Made by a program: the position numbers and the translations under genes
The notes under the pieces: generated by a model
The model's database searches: none
Told to the model about the DNA's origin: nothing
Seen by the model: the letters and a program-made list of their open reading frames with translations, nothing else
Shown: piece by piece, positions 8,403 through 16,177 of the stretch
How the letters are laid out: each line of letters opens with the position of its first letter
Position numbering within the stretch: position 1 is the stretch's first letter
Origin: a virus
DNA: 30,393 nt
IMG/VR virus record: IMGVR_UViG_3300029989_000117
Coordinates: 1-30,393 of that record
Reading direction: 5' to 3' (one strand)

Positions 8403-9539
8403 ATGGCTAAAAAAGAAAAAGTCGTTCTGTCCTCTCTCAATGAGATGATTAATAAGTTGAACACTACCATGGGAGAGGGTATGATTCATACTGCGGAGGA
8501 AGTTCCGAACTGTTTGAAGATTAAAAGTTCCATACCGGCATATAATTATGTCAGTGATGGAGGCTTCCCAGTTGGTAGAGTTATTGAGCACTACGGAGAA
8601 AACGGATCACTGAAGAGCTATTGTGCTTATGATGCTATTGCACAGTTTCAACATTTTGACTGGGCTAATGAGGAGCAAGGAGCTTTTGAGTCATTTGAGT
8701 ATGCCGGAAAAGGTTCTATTCGCGAACTTACAGGGTACACTCTACGTGCTGGATACAAACCAAAACTCGAACCAATGGCGCGAAGAGTTGCCTTGGTTGA
8801 TATTGAGGCCACGTATACCCCAGATTGGGGAGATAATTTCGGTATTGATAACGCGGGATTGATATTAATCAGACCAGTGTTGCTTACTGAATGTGTGGAT
8901 ATAGTACAAGCGTTACTAACGGATGAGTCTATCAGTTTAATTGTTATTGATAGCTTATCAGCTGTTGGTACTGACGAGGAGGTTGGTAAATCAATGGAAG
9001 ACCAACAAATGGCTTCTGGAGCGAAATTCTGGAACAAGGCATTTCGAAAATTCCAGTCTGCCATGAATGGAAACCCTACAAAACAATCGGGAATGATAGT
9101 AATTAATTCCGAGTATGTAACGGTGGGGATTTCCTATGGAGACCCAAATAAAGTTAGAAACGGAGAACAACTAAAACGTACCAAATCAATGTCGATAAGG
9201 TTCAAAGGGTTGAAAAAAATCTCTGCAAAAACTGACACTGGGGATATGATTGTTGGAAGAAACATAGTTATCGAAAACGTGAAGAACAAAGTTGGTAAAG
9301 ATGGAAGGTCTGCCAATTTCTTTTACGCGTATAATGATTATGGGGCTACTGCTGCAAATAAGACTGATGTTGCCGGACAACTCGTTGACCTTGGATTGAA
9401 ACAAGGACTGGTCGAGAGAAAAGGCGCATGGTATATTTACGGTGACACAAAAGTGCAGGGGATGGATTCCTTTGTTGAAACTCTTGTTGAAGAAGACTTA
9501 CTGAAAGACCTGGAAGCTGACCTCAATAAGAAAAAATAA
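8403..9539 (+). CDS. RecA-like recombinase with atypical P-loop
   Basis: A 378-residue RecA/UvsX-like protein for strand exchange and replication restart. The core opens with PAYNYVSDGGFPVGRVIEHYG, equivalent to the RecA lead-in to the P-loop. Walker A reads GENGSLKS at 65-72: the Gly before the catalytic Lys is Leu. Walker B is SLIVIDSLSAV near 180, the typical RecA form, followed by a long insertion and SGMIVINSEY, which parallels the RecA L2-adjacent strand with its conserved Asn/Gln. The acidic Lys-rich tail also fits. Promoter P1 upstream probably drives it with SSB and polymerase. RecA superfamily is clear; whether it hydrolyses ATP normally is open. Confidence 0.85.
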   Translation: MAKKEKVVLSSLNEMINKLNTTMGEGMIHTAEEVPNCLKIKSSIPAYNYVSDGGFPVGRVIEHYGENGSLKSYCAYDAIAQFQHFDWANEEQGAFESFEYAGKGSIRELTGYTLRAGYKPKLEPMARRVALVDIEATYTPDWGDNFGIDNAGLILIRPVLLTECVDIVQALLTDESISLIVIDSLSAVGTDEEVGKSMEDQQMASGAKFWNKAFRKFQSAMNGNPTKQSGMIVINSEYVTVGISYGDPNKVRNGEQLKRTKSMSIRFKGLKKISAKTDTGDMIVGRNIVIENVKNKVGKDGRSANFFYAYNDYGATAANKTDVAGQLVDLGLKQGLVERKGAWYIYGDTKVQGMDSFVETLVEEDLLKDLEADLNKKK

Positions 9540-9545
9540 TTCGTT

Positions 9546-9764
9546 ATGAAAAAAAGAAAAACTACAGGTAGGAAAATTGATACATCAGTAAATGGAGATG
9601 CTGAGATGACTCAACCAGTTATGCGGGAGGAAGTGCTTCTCAAAGTAGACCGAACAACATGGATACTGGTTAGTAAAGCAAGGGTTGAAAAACACGGTGA
9701 ACAGAAGTGTATCGAGGAGTTTAGTGAAAAACTCAATCGGGCACGGAGAGCTTCCCTCGTGTAG
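9546..9764 (+). CDS. Small basic hypothetical protein
   Basis: A 72-residue protein that begins with a Lys/Arg-rich stretch (KKRKTTGRK), which could touch nucleic acid, followed by a mixed alpha/beta segment and an amphipathic C-terminal helix with Arg pairs (NRARRAS). The ATG lies seven bases after the recA-like stop. Family not recognised. It is followed by 58 nt of non-coding sequence before the tandem paralog array. Confidence 0.6.
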   Translation: MKKRKTTGRKIDTSVNGDAEMTQPVMREEVLLKVDRTTWILVSKARVEKHGEQKCIEEFSEKLNRARRASLV

Positions 9765-9822
9765 TTGTAATTAGAGGTAGTGGTATTTTTAGGAGTGCTG
9801 CTACTTCTTTTATTGAAAGACT

Positions 9823-10191
9823 ATGGAAATAGGTATTCTGTCAGTTACGCTCCCTATTGAGGAGGTATTCCCAGAGGTGAATGAAAACGGTGTAGTGCTA
9901 GACCCACCCATACTATTTGACTTTTCGGACAATCGGACTGTCTTTGGTGTATTTGGTTTTAGGTACAAAGGAATGTGGTACACTACCTCTAGGGGGTGGG
10001 GAAAGTCATGGGGTTTCGGTGGACCAATTAGTGAGGACATGTGTAAATTATTCCAAGATTTACCCACGGCAATGGGGTATCATATTGGTCTATTCAAAAA
10101 ATGTCTCATAGGAGACTCTTGTAATTTAGCTGAACCGGCTACTGAAAAACGGATAACAAAACGCTTTGAAAAATGGAAACAGCAATACTGA
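9823..10191 (+). CDS. Tandem paralog copy 1, unknown function
   Basis: First of four adjacent related genes. At 122 residues it shares with the others the ME start, the NENG-V segment near residue 25, a central Y-x-G-x-W motif, a tryptophan-glycine pair (here SWGFGGP), and the terminal EKWK. It is the most diverged of the first three, with an insertion near residues 15-25. The predicted fold is beta-rich with a helical end. The ATG of copy 2 lies inside its KW codons (AAATGG). No signal peptide, no catalytic motif recognised. Confidence 0.75.
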   Translation: MEIGILSVTLPIEEVFPEVNENGVVLDPPILFDFSDNRTVFGVFGFRYKGMWYTTSRGWGKSWGFGGPISEDMCKLFQDLPTAMGYHIGLFKKCLIGDSCNLAEPATEKRITKRFEKWKQQY

Positions 10192-10565
10192 TTACTGTAC
10201 TGAACCAATTACCTATTGGAGTTACAGAGAATGAATGGGGAGTCTTAATAGGAGTTCCCAGTGTGTTCGAATATGAGGGGAGACAACTTCGGGTAAATCT
10301 TCGTGCGATTTTTTATCAAGGATCGTGGATAGGGGATACTTACGTAATGGGAAGAGAGTGGGGCGCTTCTGGGCCTACTATGCTTGCGTTAAGTGATAGG
10401 TTTCCGACACTGACAGATTTTATTGAGCATGAGTTTCTATATATACATAAGTCACTGGACTATCACGAACAGTCAGATGCCAAACGTAAATTAATAAAAT
10501 ATTATACAAAATGGAAGTCTCAATGCTTAGCCTCATTATCGGGCAACTACCCAACGGTGTCGTAG
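10173..10565 (+). CDS. Tandem paralog copy 2, unknown function
   Basis: At 130 residues this is clearly homologous to copy 3: both carry QLP-x-GV, then ENE-x-GVL-x-GVP-x-VF near residue 20, RAIF with G-x-W near 45, MGR-x-WG near 58, and SGPTML at 65-70, then a C-terminal K-YY-x-KWKS. It starts 19 nt before the end of copy 1 and its C-terminus runs 55 nt past the start of copy 3 in another frame, giving it an extra tail after KWKS that the others lack. Function unknown. Confidence 0.75.
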   Translation: METAILITVLNQLPIGVTENEWGVLIGVPSVFEYEGRQLRVNLRAIFYQGSWIGDTYVMGREWGASGPTMLALSDRFPTLTDFIEHEFLYIHKSLDYHEQSDAKRKLIKYYTKWKSQCLASLSGNYPTVS

Positions 10566-10873
10566 AGAATGAACATGGGGTTCTTTTAGGAGTTCCAGAT
10601 GTGTTTAAATTTGAAAACAAACGATTAAGATTTACTGTCCGTGCTATCTTTCATTTAGGGTTTTGGGTAGGTAGTGTGAATGTTATGGGTAGAAATTGGG
10701 GTTATAGCGGACCGACTATGCTTGTGTACTCTGAGAAGTTCCCATCGTTACCACTATTTATTGAGAGTGAGCTTCCTTATATGTATCAACACCTTGTTGA
10801 AAACAACGAAGAGGCAACCAAACAAAGTTTTATAAAATACTACGAAAAATGGAAATCGGATCACTCATACTAA
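10511..10873 (+). CDS. Tandem paralog copy 3, unknown function
   Basis: A 120-residue paralog, closest by eye to copy 2: NEHGVLLGVP near 19-28, RAIF near 44, VMGR-x-WG, SGPTML and a KYYEKWKS end. Start-to-start distance from copy 2 is 338 nt, the same as from this copy to the next. Because 338 is not a multiple of three, consecutive copies are read in different frames. The next gene's ATG is embedded in its Lys-Trp codons. No known domain recognised. Confidence 0.75.
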   Translation: MEVSMLSLIIGQLPNGVVENEHGVLLGVPDVFKFENKRLRFTVRAIFHLGFWVGSVNVMGRNWGYSGPTMLVYSEKFPSLPLFIESELPYMYQHLVENNEEATKQSFIKYYEKWKSDHSY

Positions 10874-11232
10874 CACTAAATAAGAGTACTACCACAGAGG
10901 GTATCTGTGAAAACGAACACGGAGTACTTATCGGGATACCCAAAGTATTCAGTTATTCAGAGCCAGACCTAACGATTGAACTTTACTATGGCCTATACCA
11001 AGGTGAGTGGGTAGGGTGGCATAAAATAGTTGGTAAAACTTGGGGAGTGTCCTACTGTCCGCATGTATCATGGATACTTCGCTTCGATAGTTTGGTACGA
11101 GCTACAGATTTTCAGTTACCTCTCCTCTATCATAGAGCTATGGGATTTGACTGGCCGGGACAAAAACCAGAGAAAAAAGCGTACAATAACTTCTTAGAAA
11201 AATACAACCAATGGCGAAATATGGTTATCTGA
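10849..11232 (+). CDS. Tandem paralog copy 4, unknown function
   Basis: A 127-residue paralog: CENEHGVLIGIP near 20-31, YQG-x-WVG near 50 and VGKTWGVS near 60 align with copies 2 and 3, while SGPTML is replaced by a Cys/Pro/His-containing stretch (YCPHVSW). It ends in NQWRN rather than KWKS, and the ATG of the downstream nuclease gene sits inside that region (CAATGG), so the overlap pattern continues. It overlaps copy 3 by 25 nt and the nuclease by 22 nt. Function unknown; the loss of the conserved segment suggests it has specialised. Confidence 0.75.
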   Translation: MEIGSLILTLNKSTTTEGICENEHGVLIGIPKVFSYSEPDLTIELYYGLYQGEWVGWHKIVGKTWGVSYCPHVSWILRFDSLVRATDFQLPLLYHRAMGFDWPGQKPEKKAYNNFLEKYNQWRNMVI

Positions 11233-11567
11233 ATAAGATACTCGATGGTGAACAACCATCTACTAGAGAGCGTTCTAAAAAACAAGAGAGTAAAATCGCC
11301 AGAGACCTAAAGGGTCATGCAAGTATAAACTCTGGAGCAACTTTCGGGCAAAACGATGTACTCGCTGACTTTTGTGAGGTGGAGGCTAAAACTACAAACA
11401 AGGAGTCATTTAGTTTGACCCTTGCTGATTGGAGAAAGCTCTGCAAAAAATGTGATACTGTAAAGATGCCTATCTTTGTAGTCGAATTTGAAAAAACGCA
11501 GAACAGTTTGGCTGTGTTGAAGTATGACGATTTAATATACCTTATTGATAAAGCAAACAAGGAATGA
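11211..11567 (+). CDS. PD-(D/E)XK-like nuclease (resolvase-like)
   Basis: A 118-residue protein. The pattern QESKIARDL (Glu in helix 1), INSGATFGQNDVLADF (Asp near 47), then CEVEAKTT (Glu-x-Lys at about 56-58) matches the PD-(D/E)XK core, with a basic helix DWRKLCKK and a hydrophobic strand IFVVEF after it. The length and the SGA-x-x-x-x-x-D...E-x-K arrangement resemble archaeal Hjc and phage Holliday-junction resolvases, so branch resolution before packaging is plausible. It starts inside paralog copy 4 and its stop overlaps the next gene by four bases (ATGA). Activity and substrate are inferred from motifs. Confidence 0.65.
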   Translation: MAKYGYLNKILDGEQPSTRERSKKQESKIARDLKGHASINSGATFGQNDVLADFCEVEAKTTNKESFSLTLADWRKLCKKCDTVKMPIFVVEFEKTQNSLAVLKYDDLIYLIDKANKE

Positions 11568-11803
11568 AAAAAGTAAAAAAGATAACCATTACATACGAGG
11601 ATGACTCAGACATCTCTTTTGATGTAACAACTCCCGTAAATGTAACTATACAGAGAGGGGCTACTAGTAAAGTCATTAATGGGGGTGTCGTAGTAAAGGA
11701 ACCCAATGGTGTCGAGGTTCTCACTATTATAGCAGCGCAACAACCTATTTTGTCTGAAATTATTAAAGAGCTAGACCCTTTTGTAAAAACCATCATAAAT
11801 TAA
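11564..11803 (+). CDS. Small hypothetical protein
   Basis: A 79-residue protein coupled to the nuclease gene through an ATGA overlap. It begins with Lys-rich MKKVKKI and alternates short beta-strand-like segments (ITITYED, ISFDV, VNVTIQ, VVVKEP, VLTII), ending in an amphipathic helix. A small beta-barrel or sandwich is likely. I see no Cys/His cluster and no catalytic motif. It lies two bases upstream of the methyltransferase gene. Function unknown. Confidence 0.6.
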   Translation: MKKVKKITITYEDDSDISFDVTTPVNVTIQRGATSKVINGGVVVKEPNGVEVLTIIAAQQPILSEIIKELDPFVKTIIN

Positions 11804-11805
11804 AG

Positions 11806-12582
11806 ATGTTGATGGACCTCCTTGAAGGAGATTTCCTACAAAAAATGTCGGAGGTTTCCCCACGTTCTGTTTCTATGATATTGACAGACCTGCCGTATGG
11901 GTGTACGAAAAATCCGTGGGACGTTCTGATACCTATGGCTCCAATGTGGGAGCAGTACAAAAGGGTTCTAAAACGTAATGGTGTCGTAGTCTTATTTGGG
12001 CAAGGAGTGTTTTCGGCAAAACTTATACTGAGCAATGAGAAGATGTATCGGTACAGTTTAGTATGGGATAAGGTACTCACTAGTGGGTTTCTCAATGCAA
12101 ACAAAATGCCTTTACGCTCCCACGAAGACATCCTTGTTTTCTATGACCAATTACCCAACTACACACCACAGAAAATAAAAGGGAGGAAAAACCATGCCAG
12201 AGGAAACCAGAACAAAAACGGTTCTGGGTCAAACTATGGTAACGTAGAGATAGTGTGTAATAGTGAACACCTAGGGGATATGAAACACCCTAAGAGCATT
12301 CTGACATTTCAGAAACCTCATCCCTCAAAAAATTTGCACCCTACGGAGAAAAGTATTGAGCTCCTCGAATTTCTTATAAGGAGTTATACTACTGAAGGAG
12401 ACGTAGTGCTTGACAGTTGTATGGGTTCTGGCTCTGCTGGTGTTGCTTGTGTCAGTACGAATAGACACTTTATTGGTATTGAAAAGAACCACGAACAATT
12501 TGAAGCTACCTATCAGAGGCTTATAGGACCACAAAAAACTGATTTGGAACTTTCAATTTATTCTTGTATATTTATAGTATGA
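11806..12582 (+). CDS. DNA methyltransferase, beta-class (N6-A/N4-C type)
   Basis: A 258-residue amino-methyltransferase. The catalytic motif IV is TDLPYG at 27-32 (the D-x-P-Y form) and comes before the SAM-binding motif, which is near the C-terminus: HPTEKSIELLEFLI, then VVLDSCMGSGSAGVAC at about 200-215. This order, with the target-recognition region between, defines the beta class used by many phage and type II enzymes. Motif I has Cys-Met where FxGxG has Phe-x. No restriction endonuclease lies beside it, so it is an orphan enzyme that probably protects phage DNA or marks strands. Its 3' end contains promoter P2. Confidence 0.85.
   Translation: MLMDLLEGDFLQKMSEVSPRSVSMILTDLPYGCTKNPWDVLIPMAPMWEQYKRVLKRNGVVVLFGQGVFSAKLILSNEKMYRYSLVWDKVLTSGFLNANKMPLRSHEDILVFYDQLPNYTPQKIKGRKNHARGNQNKNGSGSNYGNVEIVCNSEHLGDMKHPKSILTFQKPHPSKNLHPTEKSIELLEFLIRSYTTEGDVVLDSCMGSGSAGVACVSTNRHFIGIEKNHEQFEATYQRLIGPQKTDLELSIYSCIFIV
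12543..12580 (+). promoter_or_regulatory. Bacteroidota-type promoter P2 (long -33 motif)
   Basis: TTTGGAACTT at 12543-12552 (TTG at 12544-12546), a 20-nt spacer, then TATATTTA at 12567-12574. It lies inside the end of the methyltransferase gene. Transcription would start close to the ATG at 12579, so the message for the next gene would have little or no leader. Sequence after the -7 box (TAGTAT) is shared with the promoter at 26596. Confidence 0.7.
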
Positions 12583-12803
12583 AAAAATCGAAATTCACCC
12601 TTAAACGAATAGTTGATGGGTATGAACTGAGACATCAACAAAGGGGAGGGTACAAAATTACAGAGTATTCTCACTTGGAAAATAACACTGGCAGTAAAAA
12701 ACGAACTATCGAAAAGGACTTGGATTTGTCCACTGCCGAAGCGCGCATGTATGTATTAGAAACTAAATTAGATAATAACAAAAACCCCCAAAAAAATGGC
12801 TGA
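12579..12803 (+). CDS. Small basic hypothetical protein
   Basis: I chose the ATG at 12579, which gives 74 residues; the frame continues upstream through a TTG in the promoter spacer, which is unlikely as a start. The N-terminus is Lys-rich (KKSKFTLKR), followed by YELRHQQRGGYKITEY, then two charged segments and a KNPQKNG tail. It overlaps the AAA+ ATPase start by eight bases and is the first gene after P2, so it may be an adaptor or regulator of the ATPase-VWA pair. Family not recognised. Confidence 0.6.
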   Translation: MKKSKFTLKRIVDGYELRHQQRGGYKITEYSHLENNTGSKKRTIEKDLDLSTAEARMYVLETKLDNNKNPQKNG

Positions 12804-14013
12804 ACATTATTTCTTCAAAACAATGTCCGAAAAAGGACGTAACAGATTACGCCCATTATCCGGGCAATCATTGGATGGCGTTGCACTAGATCAAACATTC
12901 AATGTTTCCTCAGTAAAAGATTTACGAACACTTTACCCACTGGGTACAATTTTTGGTAGTGTCGGTATTACACAAAGAGCAGGCTTCTATGAAGTTGGTG
13001 ACGTATGGCCGTTGAGTATACCAGACGGTGAGTTGAAAGACAGAAAACACATGGCTCCTCCCGATATGAAGAATGCCTATAGTAGATTCATTGGCGCTAC
13101 AACTGACTTCTCTGATATTACTCCCGGCGAGGAGAGGGAGGTTACTTCAAAGCCCCCACGAAAAACATTGCTTGACAAAATGAAAGCAAACGAGGACTTC
13201 AAAGCTCCCTCAATAAAAGGAGATGGTTTCCACGTTGACACAGACAACTGGTATTTACTTTTGCGGAATATCAAAAATCAAGTGAACACTTTACTAATAG
13301 GTCCTACTGGTTCTGGAAAAACAGAGTTGGTTATCTTGGCGTGTAAAAAACTGGGTGTTCCTTGCTCGGTGTATGACATGGGTTCTATGTACGACCCAGT
13401 TTCTGGGCTTCTTGGAGTTCACCGATTACAAAAAGGTGGGGAGTCTATTTTCGACTATGCAAAGTTCACAGAGGACATCTCAAAACCTGGAGTTGTGCTA
13501 TTGGACGAGTTGAGTAGAGCACCAGTAACTACAAACAATATTTTATTCCCTTGTTTGGATTCACGGAGAAAACTTCCAGTAGAAATCGCCGGAGGAGAAG
13601 ACGCCAGAGAAATATTTGTACACCCAGACTGTTGTTTTATCGCTACAGCGAATGTGGGTTCTGAGTACACCGGCACTATGAGTATGGACAAGGCTTTGGT
13701 GAACAGATTTTTCCCGATTGAACTTTCCTACCTACCAGAAAATATCGAGCAACAAATCCTAATGAACAGATGCTCCGTTGACAGTGGAACTGCAAAACTA
13801 ATCACAAAGGTTTCTGCTTCTATCCGTAACTTATACAACCTACAAGAAATCGCAAGCAGCATCTCCACTCGTGAGACAATCATGGCATGTGAGCTAATTT
13901 CCGATGGTTGGTCTACACAGAGAGCAATGGAGTTGATTTTCCTACCTTTGTTTGAAGGAACAAAAGTTGAGGGGGAACGTTCTATAGTAAACAAACTTTT
14001 AATGAGCCGATAA
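12796..14013 (+). CDS. MoxR/CobS-like AAA+ ATPase
   Basis: A 405-residue AAA+ protein. Walker A is GPTGSGKT at 169-176, Walker B is VVLLDE with D237-E238, sensor 1 is the Asn of TANVGSEY (residue 287 region), and a probable arginine finger lies in the NRF segment near 303. The TAN-x-GSEYTGT-x-x-x-D-x-AL-x-NRF arrangement is typical of MoxR/CobS/NorQ ATPases, which use ATP to remodel a partner with a VWA domain, often inserting metal or a cofactor. About 150 N-terminal residues do not belong to the AAA+ fold. Its stop overlaps the VWA gene by one base (TAATG), which supports a working pair. Confidence 0.88.
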   Translation: MAEHYFFKTMSEKGRNRLRPLSGQSLDGVALDQTFNVSSVKDLRTLYPLGTIFGSVGITQRAGFYEVGDVWPLSIPDGELKDRKHMAPPDMKNAYSRFIGATTDFSDITPGEEREVTSKPPRKTLLDKMKANEDFKAPSIKGDGFHVDTDNWYLLLRNIKNQVNTLLIGPTGSGKTELVILACKKLGVPCSVYDMGSMYDPVSGLLGVHRLQKGGESIFDYAKFTEDISKPGVVLLDELSRAPVTTNNILFPCLDSRRKLPVEIAGGEDAREIFVHPDCCFIATANVGSEYTGTMSMDKALVNRFFPIELSYLPENIEQQILMNRCSVDSGTAKLITKVSASIRNLYNLQEIASSISTRETIMACELISDGWSTQRAMELIFLPLFEGTKVEGERSIVNKLLMSR

Positions 14014-15995
14014 TGGAAGCCAAAAAAGCTATTGACAAATCTCGGAAACTTACGGATGTAGACATTGACGCTTTAATGGACGATTGGTTCACAAGAGATG
14101 GTGATACGTTTACAAAAATCCGTAAGGATGGACGACTCGGTTGGGAAGAAACACTGAAAGAGGGAGAGGCGTACTCTTCGTACTTTCTTGAAGCCCCCAC
14201 ACAAAAAGATTTAGTTCGTAGAGCTTACCCACTTGCAAAGGATATGATTATTGCCATGGAACCTCCTAAGAGGGTAACGGTAAAACTCGTAAACGGAGAA
14301 GAGTCCTCTCGTACTGATGGAGCTTTCGTTCATGTATCTACAAAAGTTTTTGATGACGGAGACTTTTCTGTTGGAGAAAAACTTGATGTGTTTATTGGTA
14401 CAACTGTGCATGAGGGATGCCACCTACTATACACGGACTTCAATGTCCTACAAGCTGCTAAGTTGAAGAGTGTAATATTTCAGTTGTTCAACGTTCTGGA
14501 GGATGAAAGAATAGAACAAGTTCTCGGAGACACAAAACCGGGTTTCGCTCGGTACTTGGAGAAATCAAAATATTACTACTTTGACCAGTTCTACTTAGAT
14601 TTCATTGCAAAACGTGAGGATAAGATGAACTTGTTCGAGAAATTGTTCTCCATATTTCTACGTATCATAAGATACCCAACGTATTTGAAAGAAGAAGACA
14701 TACTGTTTTTCGGACATCATTTACTTGCTGTGAAAGAAGCTGTGATACCTTACCCCACTAATACTATACAGACGGTCGCAGTTGCCGAGGAGGTTTTTGA
14801 AATATTCAAAGAGTTCTATATTGAGGAAGCTGAGAAAGAAAAACGTGAACGTCTCAAGGAGGAAAAGAAAAAGGAGAAAGGTGAGTCTGGTTCTGGAAGT
14901 GGCGGAACGTCCGACTCCGCTGAGGGGGAGGATGGTGACGATGAAGATGATGACTCTGAAAAATCCGAAGAGGAAAAAGAAGCAGAAGAAAAGAAGAGCG
15001 GTAAACTCACGGAAGATGAAGTAAAGAAAGCAATGGACTCCCTCTCGTCTGACGCTAAAGAGATACTGAAAAAATTCGCTGAGGAAGTTTCTGGAGCTAC
15101 TGAAAAATCCGACAAACTTTCTAGTAAGGATACCGCGGGAGTTATTGCTGCTGATGGTGTCTTTGCCAGAGAGGTAGAAGGAACTATCGAAGTGGGCAAG
15201 GATCACAATACTTTCTTTACAAAATCTGGAGAAAATCCATCTGGATATAGGACTTCATTGAAAAAAGTTATTAGATTTGTACCTGCTATTTCCAAAGTAA
15301 TAAAAGGACACTGCAAAGAGTACAAACTTATTCATAGGTCAATGCGTAGTGGTGCAATGGATACTACTAAATTAGCTGAAGCCTTTCAAGGAGTTCCCAC
15401 AGTTTACATGCGGGAGGGTGAAGTTCGCACCGACCGAGTAGCTGTAGGAGTACTTGTGGATGAGTCAGGGTCAATGAGTGGCCCGAGAATATCCGCTGCC
15501 AGAGATGTTGCTGTTCTTATCAACGAAGCAATTGGGAGTGTCCCACAAGTAGACTTGTTTATCTATGGGCATACTGCTGATGACATTCGCTCTGGAGCTA
15601 CTGAAATAATGATATACAGAGAGAAAAATCACCAACCAAGGTATGCTCTTGGTCAAGTGAGTGCCAAACACGAAAACAGAGATGGTGTGGCTATCTACGA
15701 AACTGCATTGCGGATACGAAAGTTTACCAAAGAGCAAGTACTGTTATTCGTTATATCCGATGGAGCTCCATCAGCGCATGGTTACAGAAGTGCTGTGGAG
15801 CACGTAAGAAAATCGGTAGAGAGAACTGAACAGTTAGGATTCACAGTAGTGCAGGTGTGTATTAATCACTCCTACGACCCGAAGACTATGTTCAAACATT
15901 TTGTAATCTTAGAGGATATGTCCCGACTGGCTTTTGAACTTGGAAAAGTAATCAAGAAAGCTACTCTAAAAGCTGCGAAAGTAAGAGTATCATAA
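14013..15995 (+). CDS. CobT-like VWA protein with HEGCH metal site
   Basis: A 660-residue partner of the MoxR-like ATPase. Near the start it carries HEGCH (133-137), and about 25 residues on, NVLEDERIEQ supplies Glu/Asp residues like the third ligand of gluzincin metallopeptidases. Residues about 270-335 form a Lys/Glu/Ser/Gly-rich low-complexity linker. The C-terminal half is a VWA domain with a MIDAS site, DESGSMSGPR near 482, plus the later Thr and Asp loops. CobT-like VWA proteins work with CobS-like ATPases in metal chelatases, but here there are no cobalamin genes, so the complex probably acts on a protein or nucleoprotein target. Whether the HEGCH is a protease site is not shown. Confidence 0.85.
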   Translation: MEAKKAIDKSRKLTDVDIDALMDDWFTRDGDTFTKIRKDGRLGWEETLKEGEAYSSYFLEAPTQKDLVRRAYPLAKDMIIAMEPPKRVTVKLVNGEESSRTDGAFVHVSTKVFDDGDFSVGEKLDVFIGTTVHEGCHLLYTDFNVLQAAKLKSVIFQLFNVLEDERIEQVLGDTKPGFARYLEKSKYYYFDQFYLDFIAKREDKMNLFEKLFSIFLRIIRYPTYLKEEDILFFGHHLLAVKEAVIPYPTNTIQTVAVAEEVFEIFKEFYIEEAEKEKRERLKEEKKKEKGESGSGSGGTSDSAEGEDGDDEDDDSEKSEEEKEAEEKKSGKLTEDEVKKAMDSLSSDAKEILKKFAEEVSGATEKSDKLSSKDTAGVIAADGVFAREVEGTIEVGKDHNTFFTKSGENPSGYRTSLKKVIRFVPAISKVIKGHCKEYKLIHRSMRSGAMDTTKLAEAFQGVPTVYMREGEVRTDRVAVGVLVDESGSMSGPRISAARDVAVLINEAIGSVPQVDLFIYGHTADDIRSGATEIMIYREKNHQPRYALGQVSAKHENRDGVAIYETALRIRKFTKEQVLLFVISDGAPSAHGYRSAVEHVRKSVERTEQLGFTVVQVCINHSYDPKTMFKHFVILEDMSRLAFELGKVIKKATLKAAKVRVS

Positions 15996-16177
15996 TTTGG
16001 AATATCTCGGATCGGGATTTTCTAAAAACCGGGGGAGGGTTCTGTGGGGGTTCCCTCTCCTAAAATAAAACATACGCAGAGTAGATTGGATAACTGCTAA
16101 TTCTATAGATGATTTCCAAATGGTTATTATTGTGATGGTGGGATTGAGTAAGTGTTAGGTATCTAGTGCGTGTGAAT
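15996..16177. other. Non-coding interval before the tRNA-like gene
   Basis: Between the VWA gene stop and the tRNA-like gene there are about 180 bases without a credible frame. The first part is GC-rich, with a hairpin annotated separately; the second part (about 16075-16177) is A/T-rich and shows no promoter with correct spacing that I can find. The tRNA may therefore be read through from upstream. Confidence 0.5.
16031..16061 (+). terminator. GC-rich hairpin, possible terminator or RNA structure
   Basis: GGGGGAGGG at 16031-16039 pairs with CCCTCTCCT at 16053-16061 (nine pairs, including two G-U), with a 13-nt loop that is itself G-rich. The following bases are TAAAATAAAA, without a clear T-run, so it is not a classical rho-independent terminator; it might pause transcription or mark the processed 3' end of the VWA message. 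Confidence 0.45.

Larger units (their letters stand above)
9823..11232 (+). repeat. Four-copy tandem gene array with nested start codons
   Basis: Starts at 9823, 10173, 10511 and 10849 are 350, 338 and 338 nt apart, and each copy after the first begins inside the terminal Lys-Trp codons (AAATGG) of the one before. Shared residues are listed under the four genes. The DNA copies have diverged too far for an exact repeat to be visible, so the duplications are old. Confidence 0.8.

Noticed and set aside
9766-9791. TTG plus TATTTTTA as a promoter for the tandem paralog array
   Set aside because: The spacer is only 15 nt, shorter than all the sites that I accepted.
15996-16030. TTTGGAA after the VWA gene as a fourth copy of the long promoter
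   Set aside because: The -33 motif is incomplete and there is no TATATT-like box 20 nt downstream.
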